Origin: Sciurus carolinensis
Taxonomy: Eukaryota > Chordata > Mammalia > Rodentia > Sciuridae
Direction of reading: 5' to 3'
Length of the DNA: 64,000 nucleotides
Assembly: GCF_902686445.1 (NCBI RefSeq)
Contig: NC_062220.1
Span: 93,062,143-93,126,142 of the forward strand
The position numbers and the translations under genes were made by a program. The stretch's first letter is position 1; the number at the start of each line of letters is the position of its first letter. This document shows, in pieces, positions 31,362 to 42,385 of this stretch. A model generated the notes under the pieces. That model ran no database searches. It was given only the letters and a program-made list of their open reading frames with translations, and was not told the origin of the DNA.

Positions 31362-32118
31362 ATTAATATGAAATTATGAATGAGGTATTTTACATTATAT
31401 TTTTCATAACAAGTTTTCAAAACCTATTTTGCAATCACAACCAATCTCCATCTGAACTAGCCACATCCCAAAGTTACTGTACCTATAGCAGGAAGACCTT
31501 CAGTTGAGTTAACTGTGTGATAATTCTAGAGTATAGACACTAACATTTGAGGATTTGTTATCCTGGCAGACTTGCATGACCAAACCCTCAGGTGATGGAG
31601 GGGCATGTTTGTAGTTCATGGTTGGGCTAGTAGTTGATGGAGGGCAACCCTCAATAGCAGTAGCAATTAACAGAATGTACCAAATTGGTGATATAGTCCA
31701 AGTACACAAAACCCTTCTCCTATTATCCAGAGTAAATAATCTCCAATTTGTGGTAAATGGGAACTTGGAATTATAGTATTTTATTTTCCTTAGAAAATAA
31801 AAGAGATTTAAAATTTCTTACACTCTGGGTGTGGTAGAGCAATTTATCCCTGTTAAACAAACAGGAAAAGTTCATGCTCCCTTGAGAAAGAATGGAGCTT
31901 AATGGAGATTAGGTGTTAGGGAATATACTTTGAGGAAATTATATATACCTGGAGGCTTGAGGGATGAGGAGAGGGCAGTCAGGAGAAGAAATCTGGTAGT
32001 AAAAACTTCCCCAATATCCCCAGGCTGAATCTTCACAGTATCCCACAATTATTTTGTTTGTGTTTCAATCAACACATCACGATGACTCAGTATCAACTTG
32101 AAGGGATGGTCCCCTTTG
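31362..32118. other. Unassigned non-coding sequence
   Basis: No recognised element. The minus frame at 31509-31709 is not supported by any motif. Confidence 0.4.
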
Positions 32119-32119
32119 T

Positions 32120-32205
32120 CTATGAGGTCCTTGAAGTAGGGACTGTGCCTCATTCATTTCTCAAATACTGGTTCCCTGCATAAAACTTTACTGACTAAAT
32201 GGATG
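32120..32205 (+). repeat. LINE L2 3' fragment
   Basis: TATGAGGTCCTTGAAGTAGG, GACTGTGCCTCATTCATTTC and CTGGTTCCCTGCATAAAAC match the last part of L2 in sense ('gctccttgagggcagggactgtg'). Confidence 0.72.
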
Positions 32206-32329
32206 AAGGATATATACGGAAGGGAGAATTATTCCTGTTGAACAACAAAGAGAGAGTCCAGAGAGTAAAACAAAAATTGCAATGTCCTAGTAGTCAAATG
32301 CAGAGTATTTGAAGTCAGTGTTGTCAATG

Positions 32330-32770
32330 GAAAATAATTGGGAAATATTTCATAAACCTACATATGACCTTTTGACTCAGAAATTCCACTTCTATGACTA
32401 CTGTGAAAATAAACTTCTAAAAATCTGAAAAAGCATATGCATTTTGGTATGAATTTTGGCATTTTCTGAATAGTAAAATTTCATCCATTAAGGACTACAC
32501 CCACACAGTGTACTTAATAGATGTACTAGGGCACATCTATTAAGGAAAAGGACAATCTCTGAACTGACACAGGTAGTTTCTAGGATACACTTTTAAGTGG
32601 AAAAAATGCAGAATAGTGTATATTGACACTATCTTTTGTGTAAAAACAAAAGAGAATTAGTATATTCATGTTTTTGGGAAAAAATTAAATTTACATGTTT
32701 ATATGTGCTGAATGAAACAGAAATAATGAACCAGAAACATAAAGAATTATTACTTTTAGTAACCCAATAA
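32330..32770 (+). mobile_element. L1ME-type LINE 3' region
   Basis: CATATGACCTTTTGACTCAG, AAATTCCACTTCTATGACTA, TACACTTTTAAGTGGAAAAA and GCAGAATAGTGTATATTGAC, then CTATCTTTTGTGTAAAAAC match the sense L1ME tail ('tttgacccagcaattccacttct', 'ttaagtgaaaaaagcaagttgcagaat'). No frame survives. Confidence 0.75.
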
Positions 32771-32889
32771 TACCTTTTCTTTTAGTTCTAACCTTCAAAC
32801 CATATGAATGTTTAGCATGTATTCAAAATAAAATTAAATCAAAAGAAAAAAGCAAATTATGAAACTGAACACAAGAACAAATGAACTTA

Positions 32890-32942
32890 ACTATATATAT
32901 GATTAATAACATATATAAGTATATATATGATTAATAACAAAA
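32890..32942 (+). repeat. Short AT tandem duplication, period 29
   Basis: TATATATATGATTAATAACA occurs at 32892-32911 and again at 32921-32940, separated by a TATATAAG spacer. Confidence 0.85.
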
Positions 32943-33020
32943 ACAGTCCATGAAAATAATTAATTCTAGTAGCTATTGATTAAAACTCTGACAGTACAGC
33001 TTCAGTATGATATATGGTAT

Positions 33021-33399
33021 TGTAGTTTGAATGTTGAATATCCCCCAAAGGTTCATGTGTAAAAGCTTGGTCCTCAGGGTGGTGATACTGAAAAACAGTG
33101 TAACCATTGGGTGGTAGGGCCTTATAGAAATCCCTTAGGTCATTGGGGGGTGTACTCAAGTGGTATTTAGGGAACTTGGTTTCTTCATTTTCCCTTTTTG
33201 CCTCCTGGATGATGAGATGAGTAGATTGCTTTGTCGTACACTCCTGTCATAATGTGATGCCTTACCACAGACCCCTAGCAACAGGATCAACTAATCATGG
33301 GCTGAAACTTCCAAAACTATGAGCCAAAATAAAACTTTTCACTTTATAAGTTATTTAATTCAGGTATTTAATCATAGTAATAGAAAATTGGCTAACACA
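33021..33399 (+). mobile_element. MaLR (MST-like) solo LTR
   Basis: TGTAGTTTGAATGTTGAATA, TCCCCCAAAGGTTCATGTGT, GCTTGGTCCTCAGGGTGGTG, then ATAATGTGATGCCTTACCAC, TGAGCCAAAATAAAACTTTT and an ending GGCTAACACA. Flanking pentamers GGTAT (33016-33020) and AGTAT (33400-33404) agree in four positions. AATAAA is present near 33330. Confidence 0.88.
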
Positions 33400-33404
33400 A
33401 GTAT

Positions 33405-35780
33405 TGTAAGAACGAAATGAACTGCTAAGAAAGTTTAAATTTCACTCAGCTTAGTTTTTCCTCAGATAATCAAGCTAAACTCAGGTGGATCATTATTAAT
33501 TAAAGTGGTGGTGTAATTTTGAAATGATTGTATGTATATTATAGATTAAGGAAAACAAGCAAATATGTTAATGTTGTCAGGGAACGAGGTTTCAATGTAA
33601 AAGAATAACATACAAAATTTTAAAATAAAACTTTGTCATGGAAATGTAAGTTGGCACTTATAATTATTCTTTTTCTATTTCTGACATCAACAGGACCTAG
33701 AAGTAATGACACCCTATCTATATTGATACCACTTGCCCCAACCCCAAAATAAAAAAGGATAGATATAAAAAGAAAAAAAAATACAATCTCTACTATATAG
33801 AACTCTGTTGGGTAATAAATGAAAAAGGATGTTAGAATTATGAAATCTCTATTTTCAACCCTCAATGTAATGACTGAATAAGATAAGTTTCATCAGTGGA
33901 TGCTAAAAAAAAAAAAGAAAAGAGGGAGGGGCATGATGATCATACCATGTCAAAGAATCACATGACTGCTTTTCTCCTAACTCAAAATGGTGAAATTTAC
34001 CATTACAATAGAGAGATCTGATGGTCACCATCTAAAAACAGTTATAATTAGTATAATTATAATATTACAACAAGCTGATATTATGGGGGCCCTGATATAA
34101 TTCACTATAATATATTTAACATTAGTCATGAGGTAGCCTTATCCACATTATTCAACCCAGTTTAATCAAGCTTCTAGATCTAATTTCCAATTCAAAGGAA
34201 ACAGAGCGATAGAGGAATAGAAAACACCACAAGGAAACAATGAGACAAATCCACAACTCGGATCACTTTACAAGGTAACTGAATTGGATTCATCAAATCA
34301 TGACAATGTCATAGGAGAAAAAGTATGGAAACTTTAGATTTAAAAAATATTTCTAACCCCAACAATAATATTTACTAGTATTAGATGGTAGCTTCTGCCT
34401 GAAATCTACATCATTGACTCTGGCATAAGTAGAGTAATAGGAGCTAAAAAGTGGAGAGGTCAAAGTCAAAGTCAAATCCATGAGTGATCGTGGATTTATA
34501 CTTGTGGAATGGTGTGTCTTAGCAATTGTTCCAGTGTGCTCCCAGTAACACTTAGGAAAGGAGTAAACAGCCAGCCCACAAAAATATCTGCCTACATCTA
34601 TACACATGGGAAGAGATCCAAGCAGGGACAGCTCTGTAGCCTGCAAATGCCTCCTACTATAACACTTCCCTACACTTCACAGGAAAAATCTGGCCCCTTT
34701 CCTCATAGCCAAAGACAGACATAGCATGAATATTGCCTTTCCCTTTGTCTAGAACAACATAATTGAGCAAACATCTAAAAACAGCTGACTGTATTCATCC
34801 CAGTCCCTAACACATAAACAAAATAGACATACTATCTCCTCACAAGAATGAATAAGTAAAGAAAAAGCTACAAATCTTTGGAAACATTCAATAGTTCTCA
34901 ACAAAGGGACCATTCTGAGAAAACAATACATGCTTTCCCCAAAAAAAGAAAGTCCAGGAAAAAATACATTAAACAATTTCTGTTTAAAATTTTCAAAGAT
35001 ATTTAAGAGAAACTTCTATCTATAAGCAGTTAACAATCTGGGGTAAAGAACAATTAGCCATGGATGATTTACATAAATAGGTTGAAAATATAATACAGGC
35101 TATGGATGGTGAAATATCTTTTTAAACAAGAATTTGCTAATTGGATGAAAGAATTAAGGAATTTTTCCCAGAACAAGGGGAGAAATCATAATGAATGTGG
35201 TAAATATATCCAAAAGAGACATAGTTTGGGAGGGAATTTTATGATGTTGGCAAGTAGGATGCAATCTCTTCCCCCATGTAGACACAATATACTGGCAGGA
35301 TCTATGTGATGTAAATGTGTTGAACTATGGAGTCTTTTGATGTCTTGCAACTTCCAGGGAAAGACTGGGACTGTGAAGTATCATTAGTTTTTATCAATTT
35401 AACTCTTTAAATAGTAGCAACTAGACATTCTCCATCCTAGGACCCATAGCAGGCAGTTGAGCAAATGTTCTTGGAGCAGTTTGCATAAAAACTTGCAGAA
35501 GCCAGGTGGGAAGTAAGGACCCTGTTCTCTAAATACCAGGATTCTGTGTTGTGATTGCAGATTGCCTCTTCTGATCACAGAGATATAGAGGAAACTGTGG
35601 ATGGTCATTTTAATTGCATCTCCCCCATTATTGCAAACTTTCTCCCACTTCTACTTAAAGTGATTTCCAGAGGAATTAAAGATTCAATATCTCTCCACTT
35701 TTTTTCTGCCTCCCTTTTTCTCCCTCCCATTTTCTCTTTTGCCCATCCTGGAAGCCAGACATTAAATATTAAGATATTTT
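33405..35780. other. Mostly unassigned sequence, with an ancient repeat-like block
   Basis: Near 34230-34330 the order CAAATCCACAACTCGGATCA, CTTTACAAGGTAACTGAATT, ATCATGACAATGTCATAGG resembles a common L1M-associated mammalian repeat ('attctacaaaataactgacc', 'gtcaaggtcat'). A12 lies at 33905-33916. Several opposed short frames (34353-34724, 34749-34976, 35106-35309, 35399-35608) show no recognisable motif. Confidence 0.45.
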
Positions 35781-35829
35781 AAAACATGTGCACGTTTGGG
35801 GAAAATTATAAAATGATCATGTATGCCCA

Positions 35830-38800
35830 GGAAAAGCCCAGAAAGAACCTGAGACAACCTTAAGTTAGCTAATCCCTGGCACAGAGATGGCCTACAACAG
35901 TCAAAAATTAAAATAACAATAAACAAAAGCAATAATGAAATACAACAAACAATGCATAAGAGGGAGAATATGATTTCTGGAATTAACCAGTTACTAGAGT
36001 TAACCAAAAAAGCAAAGTATACAAAGATACACAAAATCAAATTCGGAAAACTCATGGGGAAAATAAATCAACAGTGAAAAAAGACCTCATGGCATATTGA
36101 TTAGACAAAAACTTTAAAGTAACTGTCTTAATGAAGTGAAAAGAACTAAAGGAAGATGTAAATAAAGTCAGGAAAACATTCAATGGGTGATCAAATGAAA
36201 ATATTAATAAGGAGTTACAAAGCTTAAGAAGGATTCCAAAATTCTGGAACTGAAAGGTACAGAAAATGAAATTTTAAAAGTATCAAATTCCCTGAGTGAT
36301 TCAAAGTCCAAAGAAAGAACTGGCAAATTTGAAGATAGGACAAAGTAAATCATTAAGTTTGGGGAAGAGATAGAGGAAAGATTAAAGAAAAATGAACAAA
36401 AGCCTAAGTTACCTTAAAGACATCATTGAGAGGACCAACATACACAAGGTGGAAGTCTCAGAAGAAGAGAAAAAGAAAGGCATCAATAAAAGTAAATACA
36501 ATGGCAATGATAAGAGTCACAATTTTTTTGTTGTTAAGACAGATTTATTTCACTGGAAGAGTATGTAATAATGCAGACACAGTTCCTTTTTCTGAATATA
36601 AAAGTAGAATAACCTTTAAAAGATTGTGCAGTTTTCCTAGAGAACTTTGAAGCTCATTAAAAGTTTTGAGAGTTGCAGATATGTAATAAGCAATACCAAT
36701 AATACAAAAGTAAAAGAAAAGTGGCAGTCAGTAGCATTTAGCAGTTAGTCATAGATGACTCATGCAGACCCATGGGTTGTAAGTTATCTGTGTTCTTGAA
36801 ATTTACACCTTTATATCTTTTGAAGAGAAACCACAATTTGTTAAAAAAAAAATCTAATGTGTATGTACTTCATAGAACTGGAACAACTAAGTTAAACATC
36901 AAAACTCCTAAAGGTGGGGGGTGGTTTTATAAAGGTGAGGAATATTTTTCAATGTTATTGAAGTTAAACTTACCTAAATTCAAAATAAAATCTGATAACT
37001 GTAGAATGTTAAATGTAATCTCCATAGTAACCACTAACAACAATAGACTCTAAATAAAAGAGAAGGTGAATGGAATTTAAACATTGAACTACAAAAATAT
37101 CAACTAACCACAAAAGGCAGTAATATAGAAAATGAAGGAAAATATCTATAGATCATACAGAAATCAAATAGCAAAATGAGAGCAGTCCTTTCATTACTAA
37201 TTACTTTAAATATTAGGGGATTAAATTCCCTGGCCAAAAGACAAAAATAGTAGAATAGGTGAAAATACATGATGCAACTGTATGCACTCTGAATGAGACT
37301 AACTTTACATATAAAGAAACAAATATGTTAAAATTGAAAGAATTGAAAATAATATATCAAGCAAATTATAACCAAAAGAGAACAGAGATAGCTCTAATAA
37401 TATGACAAAATAGATTTTAATTTAAAAGTATTTGAAGAGACAAACAGGGGCAATGTATAGTAATAAAAGACCAAATAATGGATGAAAATATAATAATTTT
37501 AAACATTTATACACCTCATAGCAGATTATCAAAGTATATGAATCAAAAACCATACTCTCAATAGTAGGCAAAATAAGTAAGATAAGTCAGAGGGTAAGAA
37601 ATAGAAGACATAAACACAATAAACCAACTATATCTAACTGACATATACTTAACACTATCCCAAAACTAAAACATACCTTCTTTCAAGTGCACATGGGACA
37701 TTTCACAGGACTAAAATGTCAGTAAATTAAAAAATCTAAGTATCATACAAAGTACCTCCTCCAAACACATCAAGATGAAGTTAGAAATAATTAATAGTAG
37801 TACAACTGGAAAATTCACAAATGGATATTAAGCAACACACTTAAGCCACTATGGGTCAAAGAAGAAGTCACAGGGGAAATCCAAAAATACTTAGAAATGA
37901 TTGGAAATGAAAAGACAATGTATCAAAATGTATGGGACAACAAAAAACAGCACCAAAGGGGAAATTTATGCCAAATCAATCATGGAAAAGAAGAACAAAG
38001 TTGGAGAATTCATACTTCCTGATATCAAACTTACTATACTCCTAAAATAATAAAAATAGTGCAACATTGGCATAAAGACAGATGAATAGGCAATCCACAG
38101 CAGAAAATATTCAGAAATCATGTATTGTTAAGACATTGATATTTAGAAAATATAGAGAACTAAAACCCAACAACAACAACAAATTGAATTCAAAACTGGA
38201 CAAAAGACTTGAATAGACATATCTTCAAAGAAGATATTCAAATGGGGGATAAGCACTTGGAAAGAAGCTGAATACCATTAGTCATTAGGGAAGTATAAAT
38301 CAAAATCACAATGAGATACCAACCTCATACTCATTAGAATAGCTACTACTAAACAACAAAACAAAATAGAAAGTAGCAAACATTGGTGAGGATGTAGAGA
38401 AATTGGAACTCTTGTATACCATTGGTGGAAACATAAAGGACACAGTTGCTGTGGAAAACAATGGAAATTCCTCACAAAATTAAAACTGAAATTACCATGT
38501 GATCCAGTAATCCCACTTCTGTACACACGCCCAAAGGAACAGAAAGCAGGCCTTGACAAGATATTTGTACAACCATGTTCAGAGTATCATTGTTCACATA
38601 GTTGACGTATGGAAGAAACTCACAGATGAAAGGATGATAGGATGAACAAAACACAATACATATGTATACAATGAAATACTTTTCAGTCTTTTAAGAAAGC
38701 AAGGAATTCTGAAATATTCTACAGCAGGGATGAACCTTGAGAACCTTATGCTAAGTGGAAGAGGCCAAAGACAGACAAATACTGCATGATGATTCCACTT

Positions 38801-39085
38801 ATATGAGGTAGGTAGAGTAGTCAAAAATCACAAAGACAGGAAGCACAGTGGTGATTTCCAGGGACAAAGGGGGCCAGAAATGGGGACTTCTTCTTCTTTT
38901 GGGTGGGAAAGGGGTTCTTCTCTAATGGTTACAAAATTTCCGTTTTCCAAGATGAGGAGAGTAATGAAAAAAGATGGTGGGGATAGTTGTACAACATTAT
39001 GAACATTAATATCAAGAGACACTTAAAAATGACTACAGTGGTAAATTTTACTTTGCATGTATTTTTAACCCAATAAAAATGGAAA
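35830..39085 (+). mobile_element. Long ancient L1M, ORF1 part to 3' end, internally deleted
   Basis: Parts in sense order: 5'UTR/ORF1 start (near 35830-36060), ORF1 coiled-coil coding remains (36060-36480; AAAGAACTAAAGGAAGATG, ATTCTGGAACTGAAAG), inter-ORF region (36860-37165; GGTGGGGGGTGGTTTTATAA), ORF2 endonuclease part (37170-37975; AATTACTTTAAATATTAGGG, CAAGTGCACATGGGACATTT, CACTATGGGTCAAAGAAGAA), then a jump to the ORF2 C-terminal part (37985-38830; AGAACAAAGTTGGAGAATTC, CACTTCTGTACACACGCCCA) and 3'UTR (38830-39085). Most of the reverse-transcriptase core is missing at about 37980. Stops are dense. Segment 36518-36850 is foreign or unrecognised. Confidence 0.88.
36518..36850 (-). other. 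Unassigned insert in L1M, possible retrocopied 3'UTR
   Basis: Read on the minus strand, this ends CAGTGAAATAAATCTGTCTT followed after AACAAC by A7, so an AATAAA signal sits about 14 bases before an A run. It lies where the L1M inter-ORF region should continue. I do not recognise the source gene, found no coding remnant and see no clear target-site duplication. It could also be diverged L1 sequence. Confidence 0.35.
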
Positions 39086-39429
39086 TGAGACACTGATAGA
39101 AGGGCCAGATCTCATTCATCTAAAATAATAATTGAGGAAGGAACATATAAAGGAGAAAGAAGTAAATCAATAGTCAAAGAAATTGAAGAAAATTCTTGTG
39201 GTGTAGAGAAACCTTCATCATCAGAGGAAAAAGGCTTATTAAGTACCCAACAAAATGATGTAGAGACCCACTAGTCAACCAATGAAAATCCTATTTGCAA
39301 GGGATCCTGGGAAATCTGATTTGCAAGGACATCTTTAGAGTCAACAGGTAGAGAGCAGGGGAAGGGCAGGGAATGAATCACAGAGTAAATAGACAAACTG
39401 TCACAAAGACTGTGTAAGTTTTATTCCCT

Positions 39430-40022
39430 GAATAAAAACATAGTTCAGTATTAGGAAATCTATCAATGTGTCATATACATGGATCAAAGTATAAAAACTA
39501 TAAGAAATGATGCAGAAATGACACTTGTAAAATAGCAATGAGAAGATAAAAACAATCATACTTCCATTAGATATTAGTCAGTTTGATGTGCATGAAAAGT
39601 AATAAAAAATCAGTTGCTGTATAATTGAATTATTCAACATTATTCTAAGTATTTTGGCAAAAAAATCTTTGCCTTTACCAAAAAGTAAGAAGAAAGGAAA
39701 GAGTAAGCATAATGAAGACCTATAAATAATAGAAAAGAGGAGACAAAATTACTATTATATTCATCTGCTGTAATTTTATGCCTAAAAAACTTCCAACAAC
39801 ACAACTAAGTAACTTTTAGAATTGATACATGAATCCAGTGTAAGAAGCAGTACACAAAATTAATATACTAACAACCTCTGAACAAAATCTAATTTATTAT
39901 ATCTAAAATATTAAATACCAAGGAATAAATTTAACAGAAACATAATGTAAAATATTCTTCTTGAAATACCAACTCAAAAACCTAACTATATGGGAGAAAC
40001 AAGATGTTCTTGGATAGAAAGT
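39430..40022 (+). mobile_element. L1 ORF2 fragment, late reverse-transcriptase region
   Basis: AGGAAATCTATCAATGTGTC, CAGTACACAAAATTAATATA, CTAACAACCTCTGAACAAAA, CAAGGAATAAATTTAACAGA and GTTCTTGGATAGAAAGTC match sense L1 ORF2 ('tacaaaattaatatacaaaaatc', 'ctaggaataaatttaaccaagg', 'ttcatggattggaag'). It is internally deleted and separate from the L1 that ends at 39085. Its right edge abuts an LTR. Confidence 0.75.
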
Positions 40023-40027
40023 CTCCA

Positions 40028-40320
40028 TGTGTTATGGACAGTATGTCAGTGTCCCTTTTAAATTCCAATGTCAGAGACTTAACCCTCAGGGTGGCAGTAT
40101 TTGGAGTAAGGAAGTAATTAAGGTTAAACCAGGTTGTACAGTAGAGCCCTGATTCAATAGAATCAGTGTCCTTATAAGAAGAAATACCATGGAGCTCAAT
40201 CTGTCTCTGTCTCTGTCTCTCTCTTTCTTCCTTCCCCCCTCTCTCTCCCCTTCCTCCCTCCCTCCATGAGCATGTACTGAAGAAAAGTCACTTGAGGACT
40301 GTGCCATCCTTAAAAGAAAC
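40028..40320 (+). mobile_element. ERVL/MaLR-type LTR, left part
   Basis: TGTGTTATGGACAGTATGTC, ATTCCAATGTCAGAGACTTA, ACCCTCAGGGTGGCAGTATT, AGAATCAGTGTCCTTATAAG match the left half of a 'ccctaacccccagtgtgatggtatt' type LTR. It contains a CT-rich tract (40198-40265) and stops near 40320. The right part resumes at about 40740. Confidence 0.72.
40198..40265 (+). repeat. CT-rich simple repeat inside the LTR
   Basis: (CTGTCT)n followed by (CTCTTTC) and (CCTTCC) units. LTRs of this class often carry a CT-rich stretch at this place. Confidence 0.9.
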
Positions 40321-40738
40321 TAACCCTGAATATCCCTTTTTGTTCTGAAATACCTAGCCAAGTCAAGGGAAAAATGAGAGCAAGTCTGGGCTGGAATGTA
40401 GTAATGCTTATTATCTTGAAGGACACAGATCTTCTCTCTTGTCCACTGGGAACAAGAACAAACTAATGTTTGTAGCATGCTGCTTTTACGTATTCTCCAG
40501 GACAGCTGCTCCTTGAATTCTGGTCATACAAGCAAAATAATGTTGATGATGACAGTGTTTCTGCAGCCTAACATATAAAACCCCTCTCTCAGTGGCAACT
40601 GGGGTGGAACTGAAGACACTGTGGAAAGGATACATGTCACTTGTCCAGTTGGCTACCACTAAACAAAATGCCATGAAGGATGGAGAGGCTATTGTCCAGC
40701 CTATTTCCAATGCACCTTCACTGTATTTCTGGCACAGC
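40321..40738. other. Unassigned segment inside a split LTR
   Basis: About 0.4 kb without a repeat signature I know. It has slightly higher GC than its surroundings and a 74-codon minus frame (40486-40710) with no recognised motif. Since the LTR halves on each side fit together, it is probably a later insertion or, alternatively, a species-specific part of the LTR. Confidence 0.45.
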
Positions 40739-40739
40739 T

Positions 40740-41105
40740 GGGCCGTGGATGTGACAAGGATATAGAAAGAAAGTGACCATATGTAAGGCAGAAGAGAGCC
40801 CTAACCAAAAGCCAAATTTTCCCACACCTTGATCACGAACTTCCATCCTCCAGAACTGTGAAGAGATAAATGTTGCTTATCTGGGTACAGTGGCACACAA
40901 CTGTAAACCAAGCAGTTTGGGAAACTGAGGCAGAAGGATTTCAAGTTCAAAAAGTCAGCCTCAGCAACTTAGAAAGACCTTGTCTCAAAATTTTAAAAAA
41001 GTGGGGAAGGGGGACTGGGTTCAATCCCTAGTATCAATCTATCAATCAAAGTTTAAGCCACCTACACAGTCTGTGTCACTTTGTCATAACGGCCTAAACA
41101 AACTA
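40740..41105 (+). mobile_element. ERVL/MaLR-type LTR, right part, interrupted by a SINE
   Basis: TTTTCCCACACCTTGATCAC, CTTCCATCCTCCAGAACTGT and GAAGAGATAAATGTTGCTTA run up to about 40877. After a SINE, TTTAAGCCACCTACACAGTC, TGTGTCACTTTGTCATAACG and GCCTAAACAAACTAATCC complete the LTR end. Confidence 0.8.
40878..41048 (+). mobile_element. Sciurid B1-dID SINE within the LTR
   Basis: ATCTGGGTACAGTGGCACAC, GGATTTCAAGTTCAAAAAGT, AGAAAGACCTTGTCTCAAAA (B1-like half), then a shortened ID half GGACTGGGTTCAATCCCTAG. The ID half has lost most of its first part. It breaks the LTR between its 'aataaat' and 'aagccacc' blocks. Confidence 0.88.
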
Positions 41106-41544
41106 ATCCATCATACAATAATGTTGTTTATTATTCTCTAATTAGCCTATACATTACAGTTATTTCAACCAAGATGTCAATGAATTGTTTTTGAAACTTA
41201 ATTTTGGGGGAAAAATTCTCAAATAAATCTGGAAAAGGAAAAAAAAATAACCCATGTTACTCTAACACTAACACTGCACAAATCACAGTTACATTAGAAG
41301 AAAGGCTGGCACATCATACTCAGAATCTTAGTTATTATCATCACCATCTTCAATTCTATTTAAGTACTCATAAAATGTTAGTTATTGTCATCATCATCCA
41401 TTTCTCACTTTTGGTAGGCGTATCAAATGTTCTAACCTTACTGAGGGAAGTAGAAGAAAATTTGGTTTAAAAAAAGAAGGCAAGGATGTGCCTAATGTCA
41501 GGGTAATTTCATCTTTAGGAAACTACCATTAGGATATATTTAGG
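41106..41544. other. Unassigned non-coding sequence
   Basis: An 88-codon frame (41204-41470) has no recognisable motif. Two imperfect copies of a TTAGTTATTATCATCACCAT-like block occur near 41328 and 41381, a short local duplication. Confidence 0.4.
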
Positions 41545-41547
41545 CTA

Positions 41548-42385
41548 AAGGCTAAAGACATTTACTGTAAATTGTTTATAATGGCATGAAATGGAAATAG
41601 TCTAAGAATTGGATAATGAAGCAATATTAAATATCTATAAAATGAAAAATGTTTTAACCATGGAGCCATTGTTAGTGCATCAGGGTCACAGAAGAATGAG
41701 AAGCTGAATGGGATGATGGGACCATACAAGTTGAGCAACACAAGATGCTGCTGACACTCTGAACCTGGACTAGGGAGGGAGGAGGTGGTGGTACTGGAAT
41801 CAGAAGGTGAACTTTCCTGTGGAGGTTCAAGTCCCATTAGGAGGCTGAGCAAAGTCCTAGTGCAACAGGGAACCACAGAGGAAAGGATTGTCCCAATGTT
41901 GCTGAGGCCAGTGGAGAGACTCAGTTGCTGTTAATCTTAACATTTAAAGCTGAGAAAAAGAAGGAGAAATATTCTTCCTTATTCTTTTCAGTCTTCCACC
42001 AATTCCTCCCATTAGTGAGTCTACCAGGAAATTAAAGGCAAGGAAGTCCAGGAAATATAATTCTCTGCAATTCAGAAGACAGCAAGAAAATGTGGGGAAT
42101 GAATTTGAGAGGAGACAGGCAATAAACTGACATACTTCATGTAGAACTTATTGATGAGGAAAATATGTTCATGATATATTTTAAGAAAGGAAACAGGTTA
42201 TGTACATATATATTGTCTACATATACACATACCTACCTACATACATACACAAACACATAGAAAAATGTGTAGAGAATATAAACCAAAATATTAATGTTAA
42301 CATTGGATAATAGCATTGTTGGTTTTGCTGTATATTATAGTTTTTCTAAAATATATCACCAATAACTTAAAACAATAAAGGGATA
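41548..42385 (+). mobile_element. L1ME-type LINE 3' region, apparently interrupted
   Basis: Sense L1ME landmarks at 41560-41670 (TGTTTATAATGGCATGAAAT, GGATAATGAAGCAATATTAA) and again at 42125-42385 (GTTCATGATATATTTTAAGA, AAGGAAACAGGTTATGTACA, GTAGAGAATATAAACC). The middle (about 41690-42125) does not fit. It has LTR-like text (ATATTCTTCCTTATTCTTTT, CAGTCTTCCACC), which suggests an inserted element. Confidence 0.6.
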
